Source of the DNA: Streptomyces macrolidinus
GTDB lineage: Bacteria; Actinomycetota; Actinomycetes; Streptomycetales; Streptomycetaceae
Direction: 5' to 3'
Assembly (NCBI RefSeq): GCF_023887685.1
Contig: NZ_JAMWMR010000013.1
Coordinates: 98,283 to 162,282, forward strand
DNA: 64,000 nucleotides
The notes below the pieces were generated by a model. The model was not told the origin of the DNA and did no database searches. It saw only the letters and a program-made list of their open reading frames with translations. Of this stretch, positions 35,963-45,250 are shown one piece after another (position 1 is the stretch's first letter; the number at the start of each line of letters is the position of its first letter). The translations under genes were made by a program, and so were the position numbers.

Positions 35963-36146
35963 GCCTGTCCCGCGCTCCTGACAGCCTGCTCGTACTCGGT
36001 GAGTTCGGCCAGGTCCTTGAGCGCTTGCTCGGCGTCGGCGGCCCTCGCGGCCAGGAGGGTGAACCCGGTGACGGACCTCAAGGCACGCCGTATCGCGGAG
36101 ACGGTAGGGGCCCTGACTACTCGCTACGAAAGGTGACTTGAGTAGC

Positions 36147-36578
36147 TCAGTCGAGACAGAACTCGTTGCCCTCGATGTCCTGCATGGTGATGCACGACTC
36201 GTTCTCTTCGTCGGCGGGCAGCAGCGCCACGCGTACCGCGCCGAGTGCGACCAGGCGTGCGCATTCGGCCTCGAGTGTGGCCAGGCGCTCCTCACCCACG
36301 AGTCCGGTGGCGACCCGCACATCGAGATGCACCCGGTTCTTCGCGACCTTCCCCTCGGGAACGCGCTGGAAGTAGAACCGCGGACCCACGCCCGAGGGAT
36401 CAGTGCATGCGCACCATGAACCCTGTTGCTCGAGCGGCTGCGAGCGATCGAATTCGTCCCAAGTGGCAAATCCCTTCGGCGACGGTACGACGTACCCCAA
36501 CACCTCGCACCAGAAGCGGGCGACACGCTCGGGGTTTGCGCAGTCGAAGGTGACCTGGAACTGCTTGATCGATGTCAT
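36147..36578 (-). CDS. VOC/glyoxalase-like protein, copy 2
   Basis: The protein has 143 residues, highly similar to the copy at 34262 (FQVTFDCANPERVARFWCEVL, VAKNRVHLDVRVATGLVGEERLA and DIEGNEFCLD correspond closely). DNA similarity extends across the start codon into CACCATAGC upstream, so this is a segmental duplication. ATG 36578 is chosen by alignment with copy 1. A region of broken sequence lies downstream. Confidence 0.8.
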   Translation of the reverse strand: MTSIKQFQVTFDCANPERVARFWCEVLGYVVPSPKGFATWDEFDRSQPLEQQGSWCACTDPSGVGPRFYFQRVPEGKVAKNRVHLDVRVATGLVGEERLATLEAECARLVALGAVRVALLPADEENESCITMQDIEGNEFCLD

Positions 36579-36727
36579 CGGGCCACCATAGCAAGGGGGT
36601 TTGATTTCCCAATTGTCTTTCGTGAGCCGTGTGTTGAGGTGCGGAAGGCGCCCGTCGGCGCCGTTCGGTATATCGTTCGGCACGTGAAGTCCAGTGCCCG
36701 CAGGCGCCTTCCGTCGAGTACTCGGGA

Positions 36728-37138
36728 TCAGCGGTTCTCCCACCGCGCGACGAGGTCGCGGCATGCCCTTGCGTGCTCGTCGGTGACGAGCAGGACGAGA
36801 TGGCCCGCGTGATCGCTGTACTGGGTCAGCACATTCACCCCCGCATCGCCCAACAGCCTTGCCAGCGCACCGAGTTGCCCAGGCGTCTCCTGGTCCAGCC
36901 GCGTCATGACGACGTCCCGGACGGTGACGGTGCCGAGCTCTGCTTCGGTGGCGGCCCGGAGGGCGAGCGGGCCGTTGTCGACGAGGTAGTGCGCGATGGC
37001 CCGGCCGTCGTGGGTGAACACACCACCGCCTTCCAGACTCACCCCGGCACGGCCGAGGGCTCGACCCAACTCGGCCAGTGCGCCGGGCCGATCGGGCAGG
37101 TGGACCTCGAGGTCCTGGAGGTGGGGACGGGCGGTCAT
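36728..37138 (-). CDS. ACT domain-containing protein
   Basis: The protein has 136 residues with two ACT-like halves: LEVHLPDRPGALAELGRALGRAGV (about 9-32) and TRLDQETPGQLGALARLLGDAGVNVLTQYSDHAGHLVLLV (about 78-117). ACT domains bind amino acids or other small ligands. The ATG at 37138 overlaps the OsmC gene stop (ATGA), so the two are co-translated. No enzyme domain is fused. Confidence 0.78.
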   Translation of the reverse strand: MTARPHLQDLEVHLPDRPGALAELGRALGRAGVSLEGGGVFTHDGRAIAHYLVDNGPLALRAATEAELGTVTVRDVVMTRLDQETPGQLGALARLLGDAGVNVLTQYSDHAGHLVLLVTDEHARACRDLVARWENR

Positions 37139-37593
37139 GCGGTCACCACCGTGGTGGTCACTTCGACGGGCACGGACAGCGAGTTGGCGATGTAGCACTC
37201 ACGGTGGGCCTGTTCAGCCAGCTCCCGGACCGCGACCTCGTCGGTTCCCGTGGCGACCGTGACGGTGGCGGCCAGACGGATCACGCCGAGGCGGGCGGGC
37301 CGGGCCGTCAGGTCGAGGTGACTGGTCGCACTGTCCTCGTAGGCCAGCACGACGACGCCCGCGCGGGCGGCGGCGCCGAGGAAGGACAGCATCTGGCAGG
37401 AGGAGGCGGCCATGACCACAAGCTGCTCCGGGTTGAGCAGCTCAGAGCTGCCTCGGAAGGCCGGGTCAGCGCTCAACGCCACTTCGGCGGTGGCGGGTGG
37501 TGCGGTGGCGACATGGTCGCGGGAGTAGGAGCGGATCCCGGCGGCGGTGGAGCCCTCCCAGCGAAGGCGGGTGGCGTAGGCGTGCGAAGTCAT
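37135..37593 (-). CDS. OsmC family protein
   Basis: The protein has 152 residues. The family's peroxidatic cysteine region is visible as MAASSCQMLSFLGAAARAGV at about 71-90, after NPEQLVVMA. A second cysteine is in HRECYIANSL. OsmC/Ohr proteins reduce organic hydroperoxides with this Cys pair. The ATG at 37593 begins 16 bases inside a longer frame with no support. It is transcribed with the ACT gene. Confidence 0.82.
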   Translation of the reverse strand: MTSHAYATRLRWEGSTAAGIRSYSRDHVATAPPATAEVALSADPAFRGSSELLNPEQLVVMAASSCQMLSFLGAAARAGVVVLAYEDSATSHLDLTARPARLGVIRLAATVTVATGTDEVAVRELAEQAHRECYIANSLSVPVEVTTTVVTA

Positions 37594-37681
37594 GATGCGA
37601 CGGTAGGCCTGAGATGCTTCGGCGGTCGCCGAAACATCTTCACGCACCCGTCCGGGGACTGCGCTGACTACGGTGGTCGGT

Positions 37682-38116
37682 ATGCATCAGGAAGAGAGCT
37701 TCCCGCCGCGCCCGCTCCGGGGCGTCCGCGCCGTGTATGCGCGGCAGGCAGGCTGTCCGGCAGACTTCGCGGACATCACCGTGGACTTCGAACCCTGGGA
37801 AGAGGGCATCGAGTTCGAGGTACACGCCGATCTGCGCACCCGCGGCTTCGTTGCTCCGGGCGAGTCGGCCGAGTACCAGAAGGCCGTCGCCGCCGGTGTC
37901 CAGGAGGAGTTGACCGCACTGGAGGCCAGGACCACGGTGGCGGTGGCCACCGTGCTGCGCGCCGTCGGCATCCACGAAGTGGACTCTCGCGCCGGGTCGT
38001 TCCACCACGCCGGACGACTGGCCGTCCGCCAAGCCCTCGTCCTCGCCTACGGCCCCCTACCCAGACCTAAACGGCACGCGAAGTCGGGCGCGGCGCGCAA
38101 GCGCCGCCCCGCGTAG
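37682..38116 (+). CDS. Hypothetical protein
   Basis: The protein has 144 residues, not recognised. It contains FADITVDFEPWEEGIEFEVHADL and EYQKAVAAGVQEELTALEART, a pattern slightly reminiscent of a translation-factor domain IV, and ends in a basic tail (KRHAKSGAARKRRPA). Codon usage is normal for the genome. ATG 37682 is used; GTG 37673 is possible and no good ribosome site is seen. Confidence 0.5.
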   Translation: MHQEESFPPRPLRGVRAVYARQAGCPADFADITVDFEPWEEGIEFEVHADLRTRGFVAPGESAEYQKAVAAGVQEELTALEARTTVAVATVLRAVGIHEVDSRAGSFHHAGRLAVRQALVLAYGPLPRPKRHAKSGAARKRRPA

Positions 38117-38244
38117 CGGCGACGAGTGCTTCAGGCGCTGGAGCAGCGGGAGTTCGGGGACACGGGGGACGTATGTGCTGGTTGCGGAGAAGAGGGGAGA
38201 GGGGGTGAGATCAGGCGAAAGGGTGCGAGGGGTGAAGGGGGTGG

Positions 38245-41200
38245 GTGGTGCCGAGGAAGGAGCGACCGCTCGACGTGGGGGACAGTCCGCTGCTGCGGCT
38301 CGCGGAGGACCTGCGGCAGTTGCGGCGGGAAGCGGGGAGTCCGACCTACCGTGAACTCGCCCGGCGTACGCACTACTCGGCGGCGACGCTGTCCGCGGCG
38401 GCCGGTGGCCGGGTCCTGCCGACGCTGGCGGTGACGCTGGGGTATGTGCGGGGTTGCGAGGGCGATACCGTGCTGTGGAAGAAGCGCTGGCAGGCCGTCG
38501 CGGCCGAACTGGCCCGGGACGAGGCCGCGCAGGCGGCTCGTGAGCGGCAAGAGGCGCCGCCGTACGCGGGGTTGGCGGCGTTCCGGACCGAGGACGCCGA
38601 GCGGTTTTTCGGACGAGAGCGGCTCGTCGCCGAGTTGGCCCGGCGGCTGACCGGCGCGCGGCTGGTGACAGTGGTCGGAGCGTCGGGCGCCGGTAAGTCC
38701 TCGCTGCTGCGGGCGGGGTTGGTGCCGCGTCGGCGCACCGAGTACCCCGGGCATCCGGTGGTGGTTCTCTCTCCGGGCCCGCATCCGCTGGAGCATTGCG
38801 TGGCGTTGCTGGGTCCGGCTGATGCCGAGCGGGTGGACGGCGGTCCCGAGGGCGGCCCGTCCGAAAGGGACGCGGCATCGGAAGGTGAGCCGCCCGTGGG
38901 GCCGTCGGCCGCTCTCGACCAGGCCGTGCGCCGCCTGCTGGCCGCCTCTCCCGATGCGGCCGAACTCCTGTTGGTCGTCGACCAGTTCGAGGAGGTGTTT
39001 ACGCTGTGCCGGGACGACGCGGAACGGTCCCGCTTCATCGACGCTCTGCTCGCGGTGGCCCTGGCCGCAGACAGTCGCTGCCGGATCGTGGTGGGCGTGC
39101 GCGCCGACTTCTACGCGCACTGCGCCGCCCACCCCGCTCTCGCGGCCGTCATGGCCGAGGCCCAGGTGGTGGTCGGCCCGATGACCTCCGACGAGTTACG
39201 ACGCGCGGTGACCCGCCCGGCGACCCAAGCCGGCTGCACCGTCGAAGGCGCGCTGCTGGCCGACATCATGACGCAGGCCGACGGGCAGGCCGCGATGCTG
39301 CCGCTGGTGTCGCACGCCCTGCTGGAGACCTGGCGACGACGGCGCGGCAACACCCTGACGTTCTCCGGCTTCCAGGCCGCCGGTGGCCTGGACGGCGGCC
39401 TCGCCCACACCGCGGAGGAGGTCTGGGGCACACTCGACGCCGCGCAGCAGCGCATCGCCCGCCACGTCCTGCTGCGGCTCACGGCGCTCGGCGAGGGCAC
39501 CGAGGACACCAAGCGCCGCATCCGGCGCGACGAACTCGACGCCGACGGCAGGGTCGATGCCGACCGCCGGGTCGACGCCGATGCCCGTACGGACGGTCGC
39601 CGGGACCCGGTCGGCGGGACGAGCGCCGACACCGCGCTCGTACTGGAGCGGTTCGCGCGGGCCCGGCTGCTCACGCTCGACCGGGACACCCTGGAGATCA
39701 CCCACGAGGCACTCATCCGCAGTTGGCCCCGGCTGCGCGGCTGGCTCACCGAGGACCGCGACGCGGTACGCGTGCACCGGCACCTCACCGAGGCCACCGC
39801 CGACTGGGAGGCCGTCCAGCGCGACCCCGGCGCCCTCTACCGCGGCGTACGGCTGGACCAGGCCTGCGAATGGGCGGCCCGGACCGGCGCGGAGTCGCTC
39901 AGCTCCCGGGAGCGGCAGTTCCTCACCGCGAGCCGTGCCGCATGGGAGGGGGAGATGGCCGCCGCGGCGAGGGGCACCCGCAGGCTGCGCCGACTGGCCC
40001 TGCTGCTGGCTGTGTTGCTGACCGGTACCGCCGCCGCCACCGGCATCGCCGTGCACGCCGAACGGCAGGCGTCGCGGCAGCGCGACATCGCCGTCTCCCA
40101 GCGGGTCGCCCAGGACGCCGCGGCCCTGCGCCTGACCGATCCGGCACGCTCCGTGCAACTGGCCCTGGCCGCCTACCGGTTGGAGCCCACCAGCGCCGCC
40201 CGCAGCGCCGTACTCAGCTCCTACGCCACCGCGTACGCGACCCAGTTGACCGGCTCCGACACCGTCGAGGCGGTCGCCTACGCCCCGGACGGACGGCTGG
40301 CGGCCACCGCGGGCGACGACGGCACCGTACGACTGGTCGACACCGCCGCCCCCGACCACGCGCGCCAAGTGACCACGCTCACCGGGCACATCGGGCCGGT
40401 GCGCGCCCTCGCCTTCAGCCCCGACGGCCGGTTGCTCGCGTCAGCCGGAGCGGACGGCACCCTGCGCCTGTGGAACCCGCACGGCGCCCCGAAGGCCGCA
40501 GGGCGCGCGACACGCACTGCCGTCCGGCTTCCGGGATCGGCGGCGCCCCCCGCCCTGGTGTCGGTTGCCTTCAGTCCGGACGGCGCGACGGTGGCGGCGG
40601 CCGGTGCGGACGGGGTCGTCCGCGTGTGGCGCACCGCCGGGGAAGACAGCGCGCCGCCCGTCGTACTCGCGGAGGGCCAGGGCGAGTTGCGTGCGGTGGC
40701 GTTCGCGCCGGACGGCCGTACCCTGGCCGCCGCCGGGCCCGCCGGGACCGTACTGTGGCGGCTCGGCCCGAGTCCGGCGCGGGTCACCGCCCGGCTGTCG
40801 GCCGCCGAAGCGGTGGCCTTCGCGCCGGACGGCCGCACCCTCGCCACCGCCGACGAGGACCGTACGGTGCGCCTGTGGCGGCTCGGCGGCGACGGGCCGC
40901 CGAGCCCGCTGGCCGCCCTGACCGGTCACACCGACACGGTGAGGGCGCTCGCGTACAGCGCAGACGGCCGCACCCTGGCCAGCGGCGGTGTCGACGCGAC
41001 CGTACGCCTGTGGGACGTCGCGAACCCGCGCGGCGACCGGCCTCCCACCGTCCTCGCGGGCCACACCGGTTACGTGTCCTCGCTGGCGTTCGCCCCCGAC
41101 GGGCGCACCCTCGCGTCGGGCAGCAGCGACCGGACCGTGCGACTGTGGGATCTGCCCGTGCCCGCGCTCACCGGCCACACCAGCTCCCTGTACGCCGTCG

Positions 41201-42216
41201 GCTTCTCCCCGGACGGCCGCACCCTGGCCACCGGCAGCTACGACGAGACCCTCCGCCTGTGGGATGTGGCCGACCCGCTACGGCCCGCCCCCGGACCGGT
41301 GCTGTGCGGCAACCGCGCGGCAGTCAACGCGGTCGTCTTCGCGCCCGATGGCCGCCTCCTCGCGAGCGCCGGTCTCGACCGCACGGTGCGGCTGTGGGAC
41401 GTGACGGACATCCGTCGTCCGCGTCCGACGGAGGTGACGACCGCCGGGTCGGACGCGGTCAACGCGCTCGCCTTCGCGCCGGACGGCCGTACCCTCGCCA
41501 CCGGCGGCGCGGACCGCACGGTACGGCTGTGGGCGGTTGCCGGTGGGCGGTTGCGGCCGCTCTCGGCGCGGGTCGCGCACCGCGACCAGGTCGGCTCGGT
41601 GGCCTTCAGCCCGGACGGCCGACTGCTGGCCAGCGCGAGCCGGGACCGGACCGTACGGCTGTGGGCGGTCGCCGACGGTCGGCTTCGGCCGCTGACGGTG
41701 CTGACCGGCCACCGGGACGCGGTCAAGGCGGTGGCGTTCGCACCGGACGGCCGCACCCTGGCCACCGCGTCGGACGACCGCACCCTGCGGCTGTGGGACG
41801 TCCATGGAGTTCGGGACGGCATCCGGGACCGCCATGTCGCCCGGCTGCTCGCCGTGTCGGAGGGGCACACCGACGCGGTGAAGGCGCTGGCCTTCACCGC
41901 CGACAGCCGGACGCTCGCCTCGGGCGGTGCCGATCACAGCGTCCGGCTGTGGGACGTCGCGGACCCGCGTCGGCCCGCGCCGAGGGCGGTGCTGAGCGGG
42001 CACAGCAAGCCAGTGGACGCGCTCGCCTTCGCCCCGGACGGGCACACCCTGGCGAGCGGCGGTGAGGACTGGACCGCGCTGCTCTGGGAGACCGACACGG
42101 ACCGGGTGGCCGCCCGGATCTGCCGGACGGCGGGTGCCTCGGGTCTGGCGCCCGCCGACCGGCACCGCTACCTGGCCGGTCTCCCGTACCGGCGGCCGTG
42201 CGGCTCCGCGCGGTGA
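38245..42216 (+). CDS. nSTAND1-type NTPase with HTH and 14 WD40 repeats
   Basis: The protein has 1,323 residues. An XRE-like helix-turn-helix lies at about 20-65, then YAGLAAFRTEDAERFFGRE leads into the nSTAND1 NTPase with Walker A VVGASGAGKSSLL near 145-157 and LLLVVDQFEEVF as Walker B. One membrane helix lies at about 578-600, with a charged stretch after it. Residues about 667-1300 form 14 WD40 repeats, which would fold as two seven-bladed propellers. Such proteins are thought to sense a ligand through the repeats and oligomerise through the NTPase. A short repeat-rich insert lies near 430-450, and a TTA codon occurs at 39196-39198. GTG 38245 or 38248 is the start. Function unknown; it could be signalling or defence. 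Confidence 0.85.
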   Translation: MVPRKERPLDVGDSPLLRLAEDLRQLRREAGSPTYRELARRTHYSAATLSAAAGGRVLPTLAVTLGYVRGCEGDTVLWKKRWQAVAAELARDEAAQAARERQEAPPYAGLAAFRTEDAERFFGRERLVAELARRLTGARLVTVVGASGAGKSSLLRAGLVPRRRTEYPGHPVVVLSPGPHPLEHCVALLGPADAERVDGGPEGGPSERDAASEGEPPVGPSAALDQAVRRLLAASPDAAELLLVVDQFEEVFTLCRDDAERSRFIDALLAVALAADSRCRIVVGVRADFYAHCAAHPALAAVMAEAQVVVGPMTSDELRRAVTRPATQAGCTVEGALLADIMTQADGQAAMLPLVSHALLETWRRRRGNTLTFSGFQAAGGLDGGLAHTAEEVWGTLDAAQQRIARHVLLRLTALGEGTEDTKRRIRRDELDADGRVDADRRVDADARTDGRRDPVGGTSADTALVLERFARARLLTLDRDTLEITHEALIRSWPRLRGWLTEDRDAVRVHRHLTEATADWEAVQRDPGALYRGVRLDQACEWAARTGAESLSSRERQFLTASRAAWEGEMAAAARGTRRLRRLALLLAVLLTGTAAATGIAVHAERQASRQRDIAVSQRVAQDAAALRLTDPARSVQLALAAYRLEPTSAARSAVLSSYATAYATQLTGSDTVEAVAYAPDGRLAATAGDDGTVRLVDTAAPDHARQVTTLTGHIGPVRALAFSPDGRLLASAGADGTLRLWNPHGAPKAAGRATRTAVRLPGSAAPPALVSVAFSPDGATVAAAGADGVVRVWRTAGEDSAPPVVLAEGQGELRAVAFAPDGRTLAAAGPAGTVLWRLGPSPARVTARLSAAEAVAFAPDGRTLATADEDRTVRLWRLGGDGPPSPLAALTGHTDTVRALAYSADGRTLASGGVDATVRLWDVANPRGDRPPTVLAGHTGYVSSLAFAPDGRTLASGSSDRTVRLWDLPVPALTGHTSSLYAVGFSPDGRTLATGSYDETLRLWDVADPLRPAPGPVLCGNRAAVNAVVFAPDGRLLASAGLDRTVRLWDVTDIRRPRPTEVTTAGSDAVNALAFAPDGRTLATGGADRTVRLWAVAGGRLRPLSARVAHRDQVGSVAFSPDGRLLASASRDRTVRLWAVADGRLRPLTVLTGHRDAVKAVAFAPDGRTLATASDDRTLRLWDVHGVRDGIRDRHVARLLAVSEGHTDAVKALAFTADSRTLASGGADHSVRLWDVADPRRPAPRAVLSGHSKPVDALAFAPDGHTLASGGEDWTALLWETDTDRVAARICRTAGASGLAPADRHRYLAGLPYRRPCGSAR

Positions 42217-42226
42217 GGGGAAGCGG

Positions 42227-42694
42227 TCAGCCCGACTGGCTGCAGTGGTTGGTCCAGCGGTGGGAGGAGATGTTGTCGTTGACCGACTGGCCGAAGCCGC
42301 CGAGGCCCGCGCCGTAGGTGAACTTCCACTGTCCCGACGGCAGGTTGTTCCAGGAGTCGCCCCGGCTGATGCAGGCGTGCGCGCCGGTGGCGTTCAGGCC
42401 CCAGTAGAGGTCGACGGCCTCGAGGTTGCCGGCGTAGCCGTTGTTCCAGATGTCGGAGGCCTTGTTCCGGCACGGGCCCCAGTTGTCGGCGTTCCCGCTC
42501 CAGAAGCAGGGTGTGCCGTGGCCGTAGGAGTCGGTCCAGGCGTGCAGCAGGCCGTCGGCCGCGGCGGCGCTGCGAGGGGCGGAGCCGGGGCTGTGCGCGG
42601 CCGACGCGGTGGACGCGGTCGAAGAGGTGGGGACGAAGACGAGCGCCAGGCCGGCGGCGACGGCTCCGGTGGCGATGAGTTGCTTGACTGACAT
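42227..42694 (-). CDS. Secreted protein, peptidase inhibitor I36-like
   Basis: The protein has 155 residues with a signal peptide (KQLIATGAVAAGLALVFVP, then a small-residue cleavage region). The mature part has four or five cysteines and motifs such as CFWSGNADNWGPC and DIWNNGYAGN, similar to the I36/SMPI-like extracellular family of actinobacteria. It may inhibit metallopeptidases; this is by family only. It is tail-to-tail with the WD40 gene, 10 bp apart. Confidence 0.65.
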   Translation of the reverse strand: MSVKQLIATGAVAAGLALVFVPTSSTASTASAAHSPGSAPRSAAAADGLLHAWTDSYGHGTPCFWSGNADNWGPCRNKASDIWNNGYAGNLEAVDLYWGLNATGAHACISRGDSWNNLPSGQWKFTYGAGLGGFGQSVNDNISSHRWTNHCSQSG

Positions 42695-42794
42695 GGTGTT
42701 CTCCTTGTCCGGCGGCTGATGCCGCGCGTGCTTCGGTGGCCTGTCGGCCGTCCCGCGGCGGGGCCCGCCGCGGAGGTCTGTGGGGGAGCGGCGG

Positions 42795-43685
42795 TCAGCC
42801 GCGGGCGACCAGGGCGCGGGCGCGGGGCAGCGCCGCGTTGGTCAGCCGGTCGAGATCGCCGTACGCGTCCGGGTAGCGCTGCCGGAGTCGCGCGCCGTGG
42901 GAGCGGTCGAGGGTGGTGGCGACCCGGGACAGCCCCGTGGACACCGCGCAGGTCGCCTCGGTGACCGCGAGCCGGATCTCCCGCGTGCGACTGACGCCCC
43001 GTTCGGGGTCGGCGGCGGCACGGCTGTCCTGGGGGTCGGCGTACGGAAGTCCGGCGGCCTTCATGCACCGCGCCCAACGGTCGCGGGCGGCACGGTAGCG
43101 CGGCTCCCGCTGGACCGCCGCCACGCGTTCGGTGGCCAGGAAGGAGGTGACCCGGGTGGCGCGGAACCAGGCCGCCAGGTCGCCGTAGAGGCGTCGTTCG
43201 GCCTCCGCCGTACAGCCCGTGTCGCTGTGGCTGACCTGGACGCCGTTCGGCAGGTCGGCGGTGAGCCCGCTGGGGCGCGGGCCGTTCAGCGTGGCGACCA
43301 GGGCGGTGCGGCGGTCCGGTGGCAGCGACAGCAGGTAGCGCTGGTTGGGATCGGCGGCGGCGCTCCGCCGAAGTGCCGCGCGCTGGTCGGCGCCGTAGCC
43401 GTGGCGCCTGGCCCAGCCGACGTCGTCGACCGCGTACGGGAAGTCGCGGCGCGATTCGGACGCGGTCGGCGGGACCACCCAGAAGCGGAAGCCGTGGCGG
43501 CGCATGCAGTCGCGTTCGAGCAACTGCTCGGCGACGTCAAGGACTTCCTTGGGGCCGGTCGCCTGGACGTTCGCCAGCGGCCGGCGGGCCGCGGCGTCGC
43601 CGGTGTGTCCCGCGCATCCCAGGAGCAGCGACACGGCCGCCGCCGCACCCGCCACCCTCGCTCCGCTCCGCGCCGCCTGCCGCAT
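42795..43685 (-). CDS. Putative lipoprotein of unknown function
   Basis: The protein has 296 residues. A signal peptide ends in the lipobox LLLGC, so it should be lipid-anchored outside the membrane. The remainder is helical and charged with a repeated Cys-Met pattern (DCMRRHGF, RCMKAAGLPY), seen in uncharacterised Streptomyces lipoproteins. It lies 100 bp upstream of the I36-like gene on the same strand and could be co-transcribed. No enzymatic motif seen. Confidence 0.7.
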   Translation of the reverse strand: MRQAARSGARVAGAAAAVSLLLGCAGHTGDAAARRPLANVQATGPKEVLDVAEQLLERDCMRRHGFRFWVVPPTASESRRDFPYAVDDVGWARRHGYGADQRAALRRSAAADPNQRYLLSLPPDRRTALVATLNGPRPSGLTADLPNGVQVSHSDTGCTAEAERRLYGDLAAWFRATRVTSFLATERVAAVQREPRYRAARDRWARCMKAAGLPYADPQDSRAAADPERGVSRTREIRLAVTEATCAVSTGLSRVATTLDRSHGARLRQRYPDAYGDLDRLTNAALPRARALVARG

Positions 43686-43855
43686 GCCCCGACTCCCTCC
43701 GCCGCCGTCCTGCTGTCCGGTCCTGGGAGGTGTCTAGCCTGGTCGCGTTGTTCGGTGTCGGCGGGGCGGGGCCTTACAAACAAGGCCTGGACAACGGCGT
43801 TCGTGGCATCTCTACGGGATCTACGGCATCTACGGCATCCTTCGACCCCGTGCCG
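43686..43855. other. Intergenic hairpin and 9-bp repeats
   Basis: A 6-bp perfect stem (GGCCTT/AAGGCC, 43770-43787) may terminate the minus-strand gene upstream of it. From 43814 to 43840 there are three 9-bp tandem units of the type ACGGCATCT. Confidence 0.4.
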
Positions 43856-44452
43856 TCACCGCCAGGCGGTCGCCTCGGTCGCGTGGATGCAGTAGCGCTC
43901 GTACGTGCTCTCACCACCGGCGCCGGGGATCGCACAGGCGGTGGCATGGAACTCGCCGTCGCCCACACGCACCATGCTGGTGAACTGATCGTCCCCGTAC
44001 TCGATCTCGGCCGTGCGCCTGGCTCCGCCCGTGACCTCTGCCGTCACGAGATCTCCCGGGCTTCCCCGCTCGATCCGCGCCCATACCGCCTGGCATTCCT
44101 TGCTGTACCGGAGTTGAAGGACAGCGGGGTTGGCGACGGCGGGCTTGAAGGTGCGGGCGTCCTCGTAACACCCCTGACTCTGCGGGCTCTTCCCGTCGCA
44201 GGCTTCACCCGGACAGGTCGGGTCGTGGAGGAAGGCGTTCACTATGTGATCTCCGAGCGGGGTCACGACGGCAGCCACCACGGCGCTGACGACTGCCACG
44301 ACGCAGGCCAGTACCGTCGCGCTGTTGTGCCAACGCCGCCATCTGCCTGCGGGCGGTTGTGGCTCGGGCTCAGACAGTTGTGCGTCGGGCTCGGACAGTT
44401 GGGAGTCGGGCTCAGGGGGCGCTGTGGAGTCGTCGCCGTTGCTTGATGTCAT
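43856..44452 (-). CDS. DUF2690-like membrane-anchored protein
   Basis: The protein has 198 residues. A Pro/Glu-rich cytoplasmic N-terminus with EPDSQLSEPDAQLSEPE repeats precedes one membrane helix (VLACVVAVVSAVVAAVV, about 47-63). The exterior part has CPGEACDGKSPQSQGC and LRYSKECQAVWARI, the pattern of DUF2690. Function unknown. ATG 44452 is used; the longer frame upstream is not conserved. Confidence 0.72.
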   Translation of the reverse strand: MTSSNGDDSTAPPEPDSQLSEPDAQLSEPEPQPPAGRWRRWHNSATVLACVVAVVSAVVAAVVTPLGDHIVNAFLHDPTCPGEACDGKSPQSQGCYEDARTFKPAVANPAVLQLRYSKECQAVWARIERGSPGDLVTAEVTGGARRTAEIEYGDDQFTSMVRVGDGEFHATACAIPGAGGESTYERYCIHATEATAWR

Positions 44453-44702
44453 GGGGATCACCGCCTCGGTGTACCGACTGGAGGGACAGGGTCCACCTCT
44501 GTCGCCACAAGGGAAAGGCGCACGGGGGAAGCACGGAGGGCAAACGAGCCCTCCCCACATGCGCCCCTTGCCCAGGCAATGGCAACACCCGGACCGGACA
44601 AGAGCATTCGGTCGGAAGGCGGGGCGGGCGATCCCGCAGTTCACGGCCTGGCGTACCCGGAATCCCTTTGCCGCACCGCGACTCGGGGCCCAGACTGTGC
44701 CG

Positions 44703-45218
44703 GTGCTGATCCGACGCGAAACGCCTGCCGATGCCCCCGCCGTACGCGCCGTCACCGCGGCGGCCTTCGCGAAGCCGGAGACCCCGGTCCCGGTGGAGGC
44801 GACCCTCCTCGACGAACTGCGCACCTGCGACGGCTGGTTGCCGGAGCTGTCGTTCGTGGCCCTCAGCGGCAAGGACGAGGTCGTGGGCCATGTGGTCTGC
44901 ACCCGCGGCCATGTCGGCACGGCCCCGGCCCTGGGCCTCGGCCCGCTCAGTGTGCACCCTGACCACCAGCGCCGCGGTGTCGGCCTCGCCCTTGTGCACA
45001 CCGTGCTCGGCGCGGCGGACGCCCTGGGCGAGCCCTTCGTCGCCCTGCTCGGCAGCCCGGCGTACTACGGCCGTTACGGCTTCCGCACCAGCACCCACTA
45101 CGGCATCACCGCACCGGACCCTTCGTGGGGCGAGTACTTCCAGGTCCGTACGCTGACCGCCCACGACCCCGCGCTACGGGGCGTCTTCACGTACGCGGAG
45201 CCGTTCGAGCGAATCTGA
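44703..45218 (+). CDS. GNAT family N-acetyltransferase
   Basis: The protein has 171 residues. The acetyl-CoA-binding loop is SVHPDHQRRGVGLALV at about 80-95, and GSPAYYGRYGF near 118-128 is typical of the YhbS-like subgroup. GTG 44703 is chosen as the first start next to the conserved LIRRETPADAPAV; GTG 44697 is possible. Substrate unknown. Confidence 0.82.
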   Translation: MLIRRETPADAPAVRAVTAAAFAKPETPVPVEATLLDELRTCDGWLPELSFVALSGKDEVVGHVVCTRGHVGTAPALGLGPLSVHPDHQRRGVGLALVHTVLGAADALGEPFVALLGSPAYYGRYGFRTSTHYGITAPDPSWGEYFQVRTLTAHDPALRGVFTYAEPFERI

Positions 45219-45250
45219 CATCGGTGCGCGAACCCGTCGGGCGAGGCGGC

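Noticed and set aside
35849..36136. Plus-strand frame of 95 residues
   Set aside because: It is the reverse of a decayed minus-strand gene, has no motif and no ribosome site.
37682..38116. EF-G domain IV-like assignment
   Set aside because: Only a vague pattern match; key residues of the family are not visible, so it stays hypothetical.
40246..42150. CRISPR-like or satellite repeat
   Set aside because: The regular repeats are in-frame WD40 coding units, not spacers and repeats.
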